Shown here: one piece after another, positions 14,293 through 23,187 of the stretch
How positions within the stretch are numbered: the stretch's first letter is position 1
How the letters are laid out: every line of letters begins with the position of its first letter
Assembly (NCBI GenBank): GCA_002437815.1
Contig: DJRP01000006.1
Span: 69,871 to 99,172 of the forward strand
Direction of reading: 5' to 3'
Source: Collinsella sp. UBA6357
GTDB taxonomy: Bacteria > Actinomycetota > Coriobacteriia > Coriobacteriales > Coriobacteriaceae
Length of the DNA: 29,302 bases
Translations under genes and position numbers: made by a program
Notes under the pieces: model-generated
The model's input: the letters and a program-made list of their open reading frames with translations, nothing else
What the model was told of the DNA's origin: nothing
The model's database searches: none

Positions 14293-15747
14293 TTACTTGC
14301 GCATCTGCTGTTCCATCTGGCGCAGCATATCCGTCTCGGACTTGCCGCCACCCATGCCTAGGCCGCCCAGACCCATGGCGTCGAGGCCGGGAATGTTGGG
14401 CATGCGCATCTTCTTGCCCTTCTTTCCCTTTTTGCCCTTCTTGCCGCCCATCTGGTTGGCCATGGTGCGCATCTTGCCCATCATCTTGTTCATCTCGCCC
14501 CACTGCTTCATGAGGGTGTTGACCTCGGTGGGGGTCACGCCGGCGCCGCGCGCGATACGGGCACGACGCTGACCGTTGATGATGGAGGGCTTGAGGCGCT
14601 CCTCCTTGGTCATCGACATGATCATGGCCTCGTTCTTATCGAAGACGCCCTCGTCGATGTTGCCGCCCATCTGGTTGAGCGCCCGCTGGCCGCCGGGAAG
14701 CATGCCCAGGATGCCCTTCATGCCGCCCATCTTCTTGACGGCCTTCATCTGGTCGAGCATATCGTTCATGGTGAAGCCCTCGCGCAGCATGCGCTCGGCA
14801 GCCTCGAGCTGCTCGGCATCGGCGGCCTCCTGGGCCTTTTCGATGATGCCGACCACGTCGCCCATTCCGAGGATGCGCTTGGCCATGCGATCGGGATAGA
14901 ACGTCTCGAGCGAATCGGGCTTCTCGCCGGTCGAGACGAACTTGATGGGCTTGCCGGTGACCTGGCGCACGGAAAGCGCGCCGCCGCCACGGGCGTCACC
15001 GTCGAGCTTGGAGATGATCACGCCGTCGAAGTCCGTGCGCTCGGCAAAGGTCGACACCACGTTGACGATATCCTGACCGGTCATGGCGTCGACCACCATG
15101 AGGACCTGGTCGGGCTTGACGGCCTTCTTGATGTCGACGGCCTCCTGCATCATCTGCTCATCGATCTGCAGACGGCCGGCGGTATCGACGATGACCACGT
15201 CGCGCAGATGATCGACGGCCTCTTGGATAGCGCCCTTGGCGATATCGACCGGGTGCGCGCCATCGCCGCGGAAGACCGGGACGCCGATCTCGCCGCCCAG
15301 CGTGGCGAGCTGGTCGGCGGCGGCGGGACGGTAGACGTCGCAGGCTGCGAGCAGCGGCGAACGGCCCTGCTTCTTGAGCATGTAGGCGAGTTTGACCGCC
15401 GCGGTGGTCTTACCGGAGCCCTGAAGACCCACGAGCATGATGACGTTGGGAATGCGGTTGGAGAAGACGAGCTTGGACTCGGTGGAACCCAGAAGCTCGG
15501 TCATCTGGTCGAGCACGATCTTGACGACGTTTTGTGCCGGCGTGAGCGAGTCCATGACCTCGGAGGTCAGGCAACGCTCCTTGGTCTTGGCGACAAAGTC
15601 CTTGACGACCTTGAAGTTGACGTCGGCCTCGAGCAGCGCCATGCGGATATCGCGCATGGCGGAGTTAATGTCAGCCTCGGTAAGCTTGCCTTTGCCGCGC
15701 AGACGGTCGAACGTATCGTTGAGGCGATCGCTAAGAGAATTGAACAC
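14293..15747 (-). CDS. ffh: Signal recognition particle protein Ffh
   Basis: The SRP54 GTPase binds signal sequences on nascent chains together with 4.5S RNA and delivers ribosomes to FtsY. Of 484 residues, the N domain is at 1-90, the G domain has GLQGSGKT (107-114), DTAGRLQ and SKLDGDARGG, and the methionine-rich M domain (about 300-430) includes MRKMGG-like and MLPGG segments. The C-terminus is extended by a Lys/Gly repeat (GKKGKKGKKGKK) and a Gly-Met-rich tail, a common but variable extension. The start is GTG (15745-15747) with AAGGAG 5 nt upstream, overlapping the ftsY stop region; the gap to ftsY is 9 nt. It completes the rnc-smc-ftsY-ffh unit. Confidence 0.97.
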   Translation of the reverse strand: MFNSLSDRLNDTFDRLRGKGKLTEADINSAMRDIRMALLEADVNFKVVKDFVAKTKERCLTSEVMDSLTPAQNVVKIVLDQMTELLGSTESKLVFSNRIPNVIMLVGLQGSGKTTAAVKLAYMLKKQGRSPLLAACDVYRPAAADQLATLGGEIGVPVFRGDGAHPVDIAKGAIQEAVDHLRDVVIVDTAGRLQIDEQMMQEAVDIKKAVKPDQVLMVVDAMTGQDIVNVVSTFAERTDFDGVIISKLDGDARGGGALSVRQVTGKPIKFVSTGEKPDSLETFYPDRMAKRILGMGDVVGIIEKAQEAADAEQLEAAERMLREGFTMNDMLDQMKAVKKMGGMKGILGMLPGGQRALNQMGGNIDEGVFDKNEAMIMSMTKEERLKPSIINGQRRARIARGAGVTPTEVNTLMKQWGEMNKMMGKMRTMANQMGGKKGKKGKKGKKMRMPNIPGLDAMGLGGLGMGGGKSETDMLRQMEQQMRK

Positions 15748-15756
15748 GGTTACTCC

Positions 15757-16674
15757 TTATTCGGACTCGCCCACCAGGGCACGGCAGAAATCGTTGGCAT
15801 CGAACTGTTGCAGGTCCTCGACCTGCTCGCCCACACCGATGCGCAGGATCGGAAGCTTGAGCTTCTCGGCGACGGCAAGCGCGATGCCGCCCTTGGCGGT
15901 GCCGTCGAGCTTGGTCATGATGATGCCGTCGAGTCCGAGCGCCTCGTTGAACTCCAGCGCCTGGTTGAGTCCGTTTTGACCGGTGGCGGCGTCGATCACG
16001 AGGACCACGTAGACCGGCATGGGGCCCGCCGCCATCTTCTCGGCACGCTTGCGGGTGACGTTGACCACCTTGGCAAGCTCGCGCATGAGCTCGGAGGAGG
16101 TGTGCAGACGGCCCGCGGTATCGATGAGCACCAGGTCGCTGCCCCTACGGTCGGCCTCGTCGAGCACGTCGTAGCACACGCTCGCCGGATCCGATCCGCG
16201 ATCGCGCTTGATGACGGGCACGCCGGCGCGCTCGCCCCAGACATCGAGCTGCTCGATGGCGGCGGCGCGGAAGGTGTCGGCCGAGCCGATCACCACGTTC
16301 TTGCCCGCCGCGGCCGCGGCGCTCGCGATCTTGCCGACCGTGGTGGTCTTGCCGGCACCGTTGATGCCGACGAACAGCACGCAGCTCGGCGTATCGGCAA
16401 ACGGGTCGGAGTCGACCGGCACAAAGTGCTGCGTCAGACGCTCGGCCAGAGCGCGACGCAGTTGCGGGGCGGTCTTGAGGTTCTTCTTGGCCGCCACGTC
16501 GCGCAGGTCGTCGCTCACCTCGATGGCGATATCGGCTCCCATGTCGCCCATAACGAGCGTGTCCTCAAGGTCTTCCCAAAACGACTCGTCGACCTCGCCG
16601 CCAAAATAGAAAACCTCATTTAAGGCCTCGCGGCTGCGTTCGAGTCCGCGGGACAGAGCATCAAAAAATCCCAT
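15757..16674 (-). CDS. ftsY: Signal recognition particle receptor FtsY
   Basis: The membrane-associated SRP GTPase receptor. It has 305 residues: N domain about 1-90, then the G domain with GINGAGKT (103-110), DTAGRLHTSSELM and TKLDGTAKGG. There is no acidic A domain, as in the short FtsY of many Gram-positives. The ATG directly abuts the smc stop (TAG followed at once by ATG), which suggests coupled translation. Its partner Ffh is encoded 9 nt downstream. Confidence 0.97.
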   Translation of the reverse strand: MGFFDALSRGLERSREALNEVFYFGGEVDESFWEDLEDTLVMGDMGADIAIEVSDDLRDVAAKKNLKTAPQLRRALAERLTQHFVPVDSDPFADTPSCVLFVGINGAGKTTTVGKIASAAAAAGKNVVIGSADTFRAAAIEQLDVWGERAGVPVIKRDRGSDPASVCYDVLDEADRRGSDLVLIDTAGRLHTSSELMRELAKVVNVTRKRAEKMAAGPMPVYVVLVIDAATGQNGLNQALEFNEALGLDGIIMTKLDGTAKGGIALAVAEKLKLPILRIGVGEQVEDLQQFDANDFCRALVGESE

Positions 16675-19600
16675 CTATGCATTCACGACCTTTCCGGTTT
16701 CGCGATCGAGTTTCTGAGAGACCACGCGGCTCACGCCGTCGGCCTGCATGGATACGCCATAGAGAACGTCGGCGTCCTCCATGGTACGGCGCTGGTGCGA
16801 GATCACCAAGAGCTGCGTATCGGCACGCAGCACATCGATGGCCCCGATGAGCTTGGAGAGGTTGGCGTCGTCGAGCGCCGCCTCGACCTCGTCGAGCACG
16901 TAGAAGGGCACCGTGCGCGTACGATAGACCGCAAACAGCAACGCAAGCGCCGTGAGCGATTTCTCGCCGCCCGACATGAGCATCATCTTGGTGATGCGCT
17001 TGCCGCGCGGCTGCGCCACGACTTCGATGCCGGTGTCGGCCGGGTGCTCGGGATCGGTCATCTCCAGATGGGCCTGACCGCCCGGGAAGAGCATCGAGAA
17101 GATCTCACGGAAGTTGGCATCGACCTTCTCGAAGGTGACCAGAAAGGCCTTGCGCATCTTGCGGTCGATGGCGACGGTGATCTTGGTGAGCGCCTTGCGC
17201 GCGCTCTCGAGATCGGCGAGCTGGGCCTCGATATAGTCGGCACGCCCCTTGAGCTGCTCGTATTCCTCCATAGCCACCTGGTTGACGGGCCCCAGGTTGT
17301 TGATCTGGCGCACCAGCTGGTTGAGCTCGCGCTCGGCACGGTCGCGGTCGTCGGGCGCGGGAAGCATGAGAGCCTCCTCGAGGACCGTCTTGCCGTCGGC
17401 CGTGATGGCCTTAATGGCGGCCTCGACCTGAACCTCGAGCTTGCCGCGCGCGACCTTGTGCTCGTTTTGGGCCGCGGTGGCAGTCTCCACGCGCTCCTTG
17501 GCGCGCGCCACCTCGGACTTGGCGTCCTCGATGGTCGCCTTGAGCGAGGCAGAATCGGCCTCCTCGATCGAGGCCTGGTCGCGCAGGCGCGCGGCCCAAT
17601 CAGAGGCACGCTCGAGCAGGGCCGTGTAGCGCTCGTGGGTGGGATCGACGCGCAGGCGCAAAAGCTCCAACGAGCGCGACGCCTGGCGCGTGCCGCGAAT
17701 GCGACGGTCGATACCCTCGAGCCGGTGCTCGAGCTCGGGAACGCGGCCCTTGAGCGAACGAAGGCGCTCGGAGGCTTGCGCGAGGCGCACCTTGGCGTCG
17801 GCGAGCTTGCCGGCGGCCTCGGAGTCGTCGCGGCGCACGCGGTCGAGCTCATCGTTGGCCTCGGCGATCTCGAGCACGATATCGCTTGCCTGCGCCGCCG
17901 CCTCGTCTCGCGTGCGCGTGAGCTCATCGACGCGAGGGCGGGCGGCGCGAACCGCCTCGGCGGCCTGCTCGCGGCGCTTCGCGATGCGGGCGCGCTCGGA
18001 TTCGGCATTGTTGGCAGACTGCTCGAGACGACCGATCTCGGACAGCAGCGAGCGGCGCTCCCCCTCCAGGCGAGCGATCTCGCCGGCAGCATCTCCTTCG
18101 GCCGCCCGAGCCTGCTCCAGCGTCTCGTTGGCCTGGGACACGTGCGTACCCGCCTGGTCGAACGCAGCGGCGCAATCGGGTTCGAGCGCCTCAAGCTCAC
18201 GAATGCGGCGTTTGCGCTCCAGAGCGCCCGACGCCTCGCCGGCATCGAGCCCCACGCGAACGATGCCGCCCGCGCTGATGCGGGCGCCCTGAGGCGTCAC
18301 GTACGTGACACCGGGTAACGCCGGCGCGGCAAGGGCGGCAGAAAGACCATCGACCACGTAGACACCGCCCAGGAGCGCCTCGACGGCGGGGGCGAAACCC
18401 TCGCGGACCTCAAGTCTATCGATCAGGCGATACCCAGCGGCCTCGGACGGACCATGGGGGGCCTCGGCGTCACGGGACACAAGCAAGGCCTCGCCCGAAG
18501 CCTTTTGCTGCGACAGGGCAAGCTCGCCCGCACGGGCGAGCGTCGCGGAATCATCGAGCAACAGGGCATCGATATCGCCGGCGAGCAGCTGCTCGACCAG
18601 ACCTTCAAGCTCACGCGGCGCCTCGATCACATCGCCCAAGCGGGCACGCACGTCGTCCCCGAGCGCTCCGACCAGACGGCTCGCGAGCGACGAGCCGTCA
18701 GCCAAGCGCGCGTCGAGCTTCTTGAGGCTCGCAAGCTCGGAGCGCACCTCGGACAGGTGCGTACGGGCCTCGGCCTCGGTGTCGCGCGCCTCGCGCAGCG
18801 CTGCACGGGCCGTCTCGGTCGCCTGACGCGCCTCGGCCTGCGCCGTACGTGCCTGCTCGAGGAGCACGTCGAGCTCCTCGGAACGGTCTTTTCGACTGAC
18901 AAGCGACGCCGCGATCTGCTCGGCCTCGCCCTCGATCTGCTCAAGGCGACTTGCGTACATGCCATCCTGGGCCTCGGCGTTGGAGAGCGAGTCCTTGACC
19001 TTGGCAAGCTCGAGCGCGGCATTGTCGCTTTTGCGCTGGATCTCACGCTGTTCGCGCGTGAGCTGGGAGATCTCGGCATCGAGCGTCTGGCGGCGGCGAT
19101 GCAGCTCGTCGGCGGCAGGGCCCGCGGCATCGACATCGGCCTGGGCCTGGGCATGCGCACCGGTCACCTCATCGAGGGCGGCACGTGCATCCTCGAGCTC
19201 CTCGACCACGCGACGGCGCTGGTGCTCGGACCCCGAGATCTGGCCGCGCATGTCGGAGAGGCGCGAGACCATGTTGTGGCCCTTTTCCTCGAGCAGGCGC
19301 ATGTCCGAACTGATGCGGCCCACCACGTCTTGCATATGGCGGCGCTGCTCGCCCAGATCTCCGACGAACAGACCCTTCTCCTCGAGCATCACCTGCAGCT
19401 TCTCGAGCTCGCGCTCCTTCTCGGACAGACGATACTGAGCAAGCTCGAGTTCGGCCGCGCTCTCCTTCGACGCGCTCTCCAGATCGGCCCATTGTGCCTG
19501 CAGACCGCGCAGCTCATCGACGGCGAGCATCTGGGTGAGCTCATGGGCGCGCTCCGAGAGTTCCTTGAACTTGCGGGCCCGATCCACCTGGCGCTCAAGC

Positions 19601-20211
19601 GGCCGGAGCTGGCGGGCGATCTCCTTGTTGATGTCGCGCGCACGCGTCAGGTGCTCGTCCATCGACTTGATCTTCTTGAGCGCGCGCTCCTTGCGGCGCT
19701 TGTGCTTGGAGATGCCGGCGGCCTCCTCGATCAGGGCGCGGCGCTCCTCGGGACGGCTCTGCAGGATCGCATCGAGCTTGCCCTGGCTGATGATGGAATG
19801 CGTATCTTTTCCCAGACCCGAATCGTGGAGGATGTCCTGGATATCCATGAGGCGGCACGGGCTCGAGTTGATGAGGTACTCGCTTTCGCCCGAGCGATAC
19901 ATGCGCCGCGTCACGGCAACCTCGTCGAAATCGACCGGCAGCATGTGGTCCGAGTTGTCGAGCACGAGCGTCACCTCGGCGACGCCCACGGGCTTACGGG
20001 CCGAGGAGCCCGAAAAGATAACATCCTCCATGGCCTGGCCGCGCAGCTGCTTGGCGCTCTGCTCGCCCAGAACCCAGAGGATGGAATCCGAGATATTCGA
20101 TTTGCCCGAACCGTTGGGGCCGACGATGACCGTCAACCCCGGCTCAAAGGTCATGTGGGCACGGTCGGCAAACGACTTGAACCCTTTGAGGGTGAGGGAT
20201 TTGAGATACAC
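16675..20211 (-). CDS. smc: Chromosome segregation ATPase SMC
   Basis: The condensin core ATPase that organises and segregates the chromosome, normally with ScpA and ScpB (not in this window). The 1178-residue protein has Walker A GPNGSGKSN (31-39), two long coiled-coil arms (about 165-500 and 660-1010), a hinge domain at about 505-655, the ABC signature LMSGGEKSLTALAL (1078-1091) and Walker B FYVLDEVEAALDDAN (1103-1117). Length is normal. The start is GTG (20209-20211) with GAGG 4 nt upstream; the gap to rnc is 10 nt. It lies in the conserved rnc-smc-ftsY-ffh order. Confidence 0.98.
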   Translation of the reverse strand: MYLKSLTLKGFKSFADRAHMTFEPGLTVIVGPNGSGKSNISDSILWVLGEQSAKQLRGQAMEDVIFSGSSARKPVGVAEVTLVLDNSDHMLPVDFDEVAVTRRMYRSGESEYLINSSPCRLMDIQDILHDSGLGKDTHSIISQGKLDAILQSRPEERRALIEEAAGISKHKRRKERALKKIKSMDEHLTRARDINKEIARQLRPLERQVDRARKFKELSERAHELTQMLAVDELRGLQAQWADLESASKESAAELELAQYRLSEKERELEKLQVMLEEKGLFVGDLGEQRRHMQDVVGRISSDMRLLEEKGHNMVSRLSDMRGQISGSEHQRRRVVEELEDARAALDEVTGAHAQAQADVDAAGPAADELHRRRQTLDAEISQLTREQREIQRKSDNAALELAKVKDSLSNAEAQDGMYASRLEQIEGEAEQIAASLVSRKDRSEELDVLLEQARTAQAEARQATETARAALREARDTEAEARTHLSEVRSELASLKKLDARLADGSSLASRLVGALGDDVRARLGDVIEAPRELEGLVEQLLAGDIDALLLDDSATLARAGELALSQQKASGEALLVSRDAEAPHGPSEAAGYRLIDRLEVREGFAPAVEALLGGVYVVDGLSAALAAPALPGVTYVTPQGARISAGGIVRVGLDAGEASGALERKRRIRELEALEPDCAAAFDQAGTHVSQANETLEQARAAEGDAAGEIARLEGERRSLLSEIGRLEQSANNAESERARIAKRREQAAEAVRAARPRVDELTRTRDEAAAQASDIVLEIAEANDELDRVRRDDSEAAGKLADAKVRLAQASERLRSLKGRVPELEHRLEGIDRRIRGTRQASRSLELLRLRVDPTHERYTALLERASDWAARLRDQASIEEADSASLKATIEDAKSEVARAKERVETATAAQNEHKVARGKLEVQVEAAIKAITADGKTVLEEALMLPAPDDRDRAERELNQLVRQINNLGPVNQVAMEEYEQLKGRADYIEAQLADLESARKALTKITVAIDRKMRKAFLVTFEKVDANFREIFSMLFPGGQAHLEMTDPEHPADTGIEVVAQPRGKRITKMMLMSGGEKSLTALALLFAVYRTRTVPFYVLDEVEAALDDANLSKLIGAIDVLRADTQLLVISHQRRTMEDADVLYGVSMQADGVSRVVSQKLDRETGKVVNA

Positions 20212-20221
20212 AAAACCTCGC

Positions 20222-20947
20222 TTAGACGGGCTTTTTCTTAAGGATCACGCCGTTGGTGGTATAGCCCATGCGCTCCAGCGCCTCGAGTGCCGCGGCTGCC
20301 TCGGCTTCCTTTTTAGACGAACCGTTACCACGGCCCTGACGGATGCCGTCGACAAGCACCACCGCGGTAAAAGTCGGTGCATGGGCAGGGCCCTCAGAGC
20401 CCACGAGCTTGTAGGCCGGGGGCTCATGACCGTCCGCCTGCACGCATTCCTGCAGAAACGATTTGGGGTTGGCAGGATGCTCGGCGCGCTCGGAGGCAAG
20501 ATGCGGCTTGAGGGTACGGTGGATAAACTCCGCCGCCACGTCCCAGCCGGCATCGAGATAGAGTGCGCCCACGAGCGACTCGTAGACGTTCTCGAGCGCA
20601 GAATGCAGACCGCGCGCACCGGTACCGGTCTCGGAGGCACCGAAGATGATCAAATCATCGATACCCAGCTCATGGGACACGTCCGACAGCGTGGCGCCCG
20701 ACACGAGCGACACCTTCAGACGCGTCAACTTGCCCTCATCGAACTCGGGATAGGTCTTGAAGAGCGACTCGGCGACCACGGCGCCCAAAATGGAGTCGCC
20801 GAGAAACTCAAGGCGCTCATAGCTCGCCGAAACCGGCTGACCTTCCACCGCAGACGGGTGGGTGAGCGCCGAGCGAAGCAGCTTCTTATCCGAAAATTCG
20901 TGGCCCAGGATCTCCTGGGCACGCGTGAGTCTCGTAGAGAGAGCCAA
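20222..20947 (-). CDS. rnc: Ribonuclease III
   Basis: A double-strand-specific endoribonuclease for rRNA precursor processing. The 241-residue protein has the signature ERLEFLGDS (44-52, with Glu44, Glu47 and Asp51), a second catalytic helix around Glu123, and a C-terminal dsRNA-binding domain (about 165-235, with KSFLQE at its start). In the second helix the residue equivalent to E. coli Asp114 is Asn120 (ALENVYESLVGA). The start is inferred to be TTG (20945-20947): GGAGG at the acpP end lies about 9 nt upstream, 4 nt separate it from the acpP stop, and it leaves a normal-length N-terminus. An upstream ATG at 21040 would overlap acpP by 89 nt. Confidence 0.93.
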   Translation of the reverse strand: MALSTRLTRAQEILGHEFSDKKLLRSALTHPSAVEGQPVSASYERLEFLGDSILGAVVAESLFKTYPEFDEGKLTRLKVSLVSGATLSDVSHELGIDDLIIFGASETGTGARGLHSALENVYESLVGALYLDAGWDVAAEFIHRTLKPHLASERAEHPANPKSFLQECVQADGHEPPAYKLVGSEGPAHAPTFTAVVLVDGIRQGRGNGSSKKEAEAAAALEALERMGYTTNGVILKKKPV

Positions 20948-20951
20948 GGCC

Positions 20952-21194
20952 CTAAGCCTCCTTGGCCGCCGCGATGGCTTCGATCGCATCGGCAACGGAA
21001 TTGAGGGACAGAAGGGTCTCGTCATCGATCTCAAGCCCAAACTCGTCCTCGATGGCGGTCACGAGCTGCAGACGATCGAGCGAATCGGCATCGAGATCGT
21101 CGAAGGTAGTCTCCTCGGTGACCTCACCGGCGTCGATTCCCAGGACATCGGCGGCGATGTCGGCGATCTTCTCAAAGATATCAGAGCGGTCCAT
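20952..21194 (-). CDS. acpP: Acyl carrier protein
   Basis: A small acidic carrier of growing acyl chains in fatty acid synthesis, 80 residues. The phosphopantetheine attachment site is Ser38 in LDADSLD, and the four-helix pattern and acidic composition are standard. The residues after the site read RLQLV rather than the common TVELV. The ATG at 21194 has GAGAGGAAG upstream; an open frame continues farther upstream but into a hairpin and with no family similarity. It lies between plsX and rnc, as in Bacillus, where acyl-ACP is a substrate for PlsX. Confidence 0.96.
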   Translation of the reverse strand: MDRSDIFEKIADIAADVLGIDAGEVTEETTFDDLDADSLDRLQLVTAIEDEFGLEIDDETLLSLNSVADAIEAIAAAKEA

Positions 21195-21239
21195 GGGACT
21201 TCCTCTCCTTGCATGTTGCATAGCGGAATTGATTCTACC

Positions 21240-21266
21240 CCACCGCACACCAAGGGTGCGCGGTGG
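21240..21266 (-). other. Stable intergenic hairpin between plsX and acpP
   Basis: CCACCGCGCACC pairs with GGTGTGCGGTGG (12 bp, one G-U) around a 3-nt loop on the minus strand, 8 nt past the plsX stop. There is no T-run after it. It could be a processing or stability element, or a weak terminator. Confidence 0.5.
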
Positions 21267-21274
21267 CAAGCAGG

Positions 21275-22300
21275 TTACAGAACGATACCGTCCATGGAGG
21301 CCGCCACGTTGTCCACGAGCTTGGCGCGCACGGCCTCGGCCGCGGCCAGCGTACCGTTCATGACGGCTTCGACCGAGGTGGCGCCGTGACCGATCAAAAC
21401 CACACCGCGCAAGCCCAGCAGGATGGCACCGCCCTTGGCGTCGCCCGAAAGCTTGCTTTTGAGCTCACGCAGCTGGGGCTTGAGCAAGAGCGCCGCGACC
21501 TTGGTGCCCAGCGAGGACATGAAGGCGCCCTTGAGCTCGGACATAAGATACTTGGCGGCACCCTCGGTGGCCTTGAGGGCGATATTGCCCGAGAATCCAT
21601 CCGCGACCACGACATCGAAGTTGCCCGAGGTCAGATCGGTGCCCTCGCAGTTGCCGACAAACCCGGGAACGCTCTTTTGCATGGCGGGATAGCAGGCGCG
21701 CGTGAAGTCGCAGCCCTTATGCTCCTCGGTGCCGTTGGAAAGCAGACCCACACGGGGGTTCGCGATCCCCAGCACCACGCGCGCATAGGCGGCGCCCATC
21801 TGGGCAAAACGCACCACGTCGCCCACCTCGACATCGGGGTTGGCCCCCATGTCGCACAGCACCGTCAGGCCGCCGGCACGATTGGGCAGGGCGTTGGTGA
21901 GGCAGGGGCGCACGGGATGGCGCTTGCCGTCCTCGGCATCCACATATTTGAACGGCGTGACATAGGCCGTTGCCGCCGCCGTCATGGCACCGGTGGACCC
22001 AGCGGAGAAAAACGCATCGGCGTTGCCCTTTTTGATCGCGCGGCAGGCGAGCACGATCGACGACTTGCGCTTGGTCATGACGGCACGGATAGGATCATCT
22101 TCCATGGTGATCACATCGGGCGCCACGAGCGCCTCGGCGCGCGCATGGCTGGCACAGAACGGGGACACGAGCTCGTCGGGGCCCACGACGATAACCTCAA
22201 GATCGGAATCGGCCTCAAGAGCCGCGGCGATACCCTCCAGCACCACCTGGGGTTGCTCGTCTCCGCCAACGGCGTCGACGCAAACGCGAACCTTGCTCAT
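21275..22300 (-). CDS. plsX: Phosphate acyltransferase PlsX
   Basis: Peripheral enzyme that converts acyl-ACP to acyl-phosphate for glycerol-3-phosphate acylation by PlsY, the first step of phospholipid synthesis in most bacteria. The 341-residue protein has the family N-terminus VCVDAVGGDEQP (7-18), FFSAGSTGAMTAAA (97-110), LCDMGAN, GLLSNGTEEHKG and VVADGFSGNIALKATEG. AAGGAG lies 9 nt before the ATG. It follows rpmF, as in many bacteria, but across a terminator hairpin, and precedes acpP. Confidence 0.97.
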   Translation of the reverse strand: MSKVRVCVDAVGGDEQPQVVLEGIAAALEADSDLEVIVVGPDELVSPFCASHARAEALVAPDVITMEDDPIRAVMTKRKSSIVLACRAIKKGNADAFFSAGSTGAMTAAATAYVTPFKYVDAEDGKRHPVRPCLTNALPNRAGGLTVLCDMGANPDVEVGDVVRFAQMGAAYARVVLGIANPRVGLLSNGTEEHKGCDFTRACYPAMQKSVPGFVGNCEGTDLTSGNFDVVVADGFSGNIALKATEGAAKYLMSELKGAFMSSLGTKVAALLLKPQLRELKSKLSGDAKGGAILLGLRGVVLIGHGATSVEAVMNGTLAAAEAVRAKLVDNVAASMDGIVL

Positions 22301-22318
22301 CAGAAATACTCCTTATAC

Positions 22319-22347
22319 AAAAATGGCCGACTCGCTGAGCCGGCCAT
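22319..22347 (-). terminator. Terminator between rpmF and plsX
   Basis: On the minus strand ATGGCCGGCTC pairs with GAGTCGGCCAT (one G-U) around a 3-nt loop and is followed by TTTTTG. It lies about 42 nt after the rpmF stop and only about 6 nt before the plsX ribosome-binding site, leaving hardly any room for a plsX promoter. Confidence 0.8.
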
Positions 22348-22388
22348 TGTGGTTCCTGTTGGAACGGCATCGTCCATCGGCAGCAGAG

Positions 22389-22568
22389 CTACTCGGTAAC
22401 GATGACCTCGCGGTCCTTGTAGAAGCCGCAGCTGGGGCACACGTGATGCGGGAGCTTCACGGCACCGCAACGGGGGCAGGTGGACTGAGCCGCAGCCGAG
22501 ATCTTCATGTTGGCGGAACGACGGGTGTGCGTACGGATACGACCCTGCTTTTGTTTAGGTACGGGCAT
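22389..22568 (-). CDS. rpmF: Ribosomal protein bL32
   Basis: A 59-residue large-subunit ribosomal protein. The N-terminus MPVPKQKQGRIRTHTRRSAN is a variant of the conserved MAVPKxKxSKSRxxxRR start, followed by CPRCG and CPSCG, the four-Cys zinc ribbon of the zinc-binding (C+) form. The ATG at 22568 has AAGGAAGG 5 nt upstream. It is directly downstream of yceD, the usual partner, and upstream of plsX. Confidence 0.97.
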   Translation of the reverse strand: MPVPKQKQGRIRTHTRRSANMKISAAAQSTCPRCGAVKLPHHVCPSCGFYKDREVIVTE

Positions 22569-22632
22569 AGTGACCTTCCTTATGAACTATCCAGTGTGGC
22601 GATTACGCGCAAGTAGCGATACTACCACAGAT

Positions 22633-23187
22633 TTATTCATCAAGCTTGAGATTCTTCAAGGCTGCAAATGGATTTTCCGTGGCGGCAGCCCACTCATCCT
22701 CGGCCTTAGCGGCGCAGTCGCAGCTCTCATGGTTGAGATTGCAACCGCAGGTGGGGCATAGACCCTTGCAGTCGGGCTGGCACAAAACCACAAAGGGCGT
22801 ATCCATGACGACGGCATCCATAATGGGCTCGCCCAGATCGACGATGCGATCCTCGCCGAGCAGCTCATAGCCGTCCTCATAGGCTTCCGGATCCTCGGGC
22901 TCGTTGAAGAGATAGAACTCCTCGATCTCGCCCGCGATATCAAAGTGTGCCGGCTCGAGGCAACGATCGCACTCGCCGGTAACGTGCGCCCGGACCATTC
23001 CCGAGACAAGCACGCCGGTGCCTGCATTGGTGAAGACGACATCATAGGAGACACCGTCATCGAGTGCATAGCTCTTCTCGCCCACGTTATAGGTCGCGAC
23101 ATCGACGATGCCGGTAACCGGATAGGAATCGCCGGGAAACTCGAGCTGCTCGGAAAGATCGACGGTCACGCAGGGAAACTCAGACAT
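22633..23187 (-). CDS. yceD: YceD/DUF177 family protein
   Basis: A 184-residue member of the DUF177 (YceD) family, almost always encoded just before rpmF and implicated in 23S rRNA and large-subunit metabolism; the molecular function is not settled. The central GECDRCLEPA and the C-terminal cluster CQPDCKGLCPTCGCNLN followed by CDC are the family's Cys motifs. The ATG overlaps the stop of the upstream coiled-coil gene (TAATG); an ATG two codons earlier (23193) is possible. Confidence 0.9.
   Translation of the reverse strand: MSEFPCVTVDLSEQLEFPGDSYPVTGIVDVATYNVGEKSYALDDGVSYDVVFTNAGTGVLVSGMVRAHVTGECDRCLEPAHFDIAGEIEEFYLFNEPEDPEAYEDGYELLGEDRIVDLGEPIMDAVVMDTPFVVLCQPDCKGLCPTCGCNLNHESCDCAAKAEDEWAAATENPFAALKNLKLDE

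Noticed and set aside
14411..14447. Lys-Gly repeat at the Ffh C-terminus as a possible tandem-repeat locus
   Set aside because: Gly/Lys/Met-rich variable tails are common in actinobacterial Ffh; only a few 9-bp units are present.
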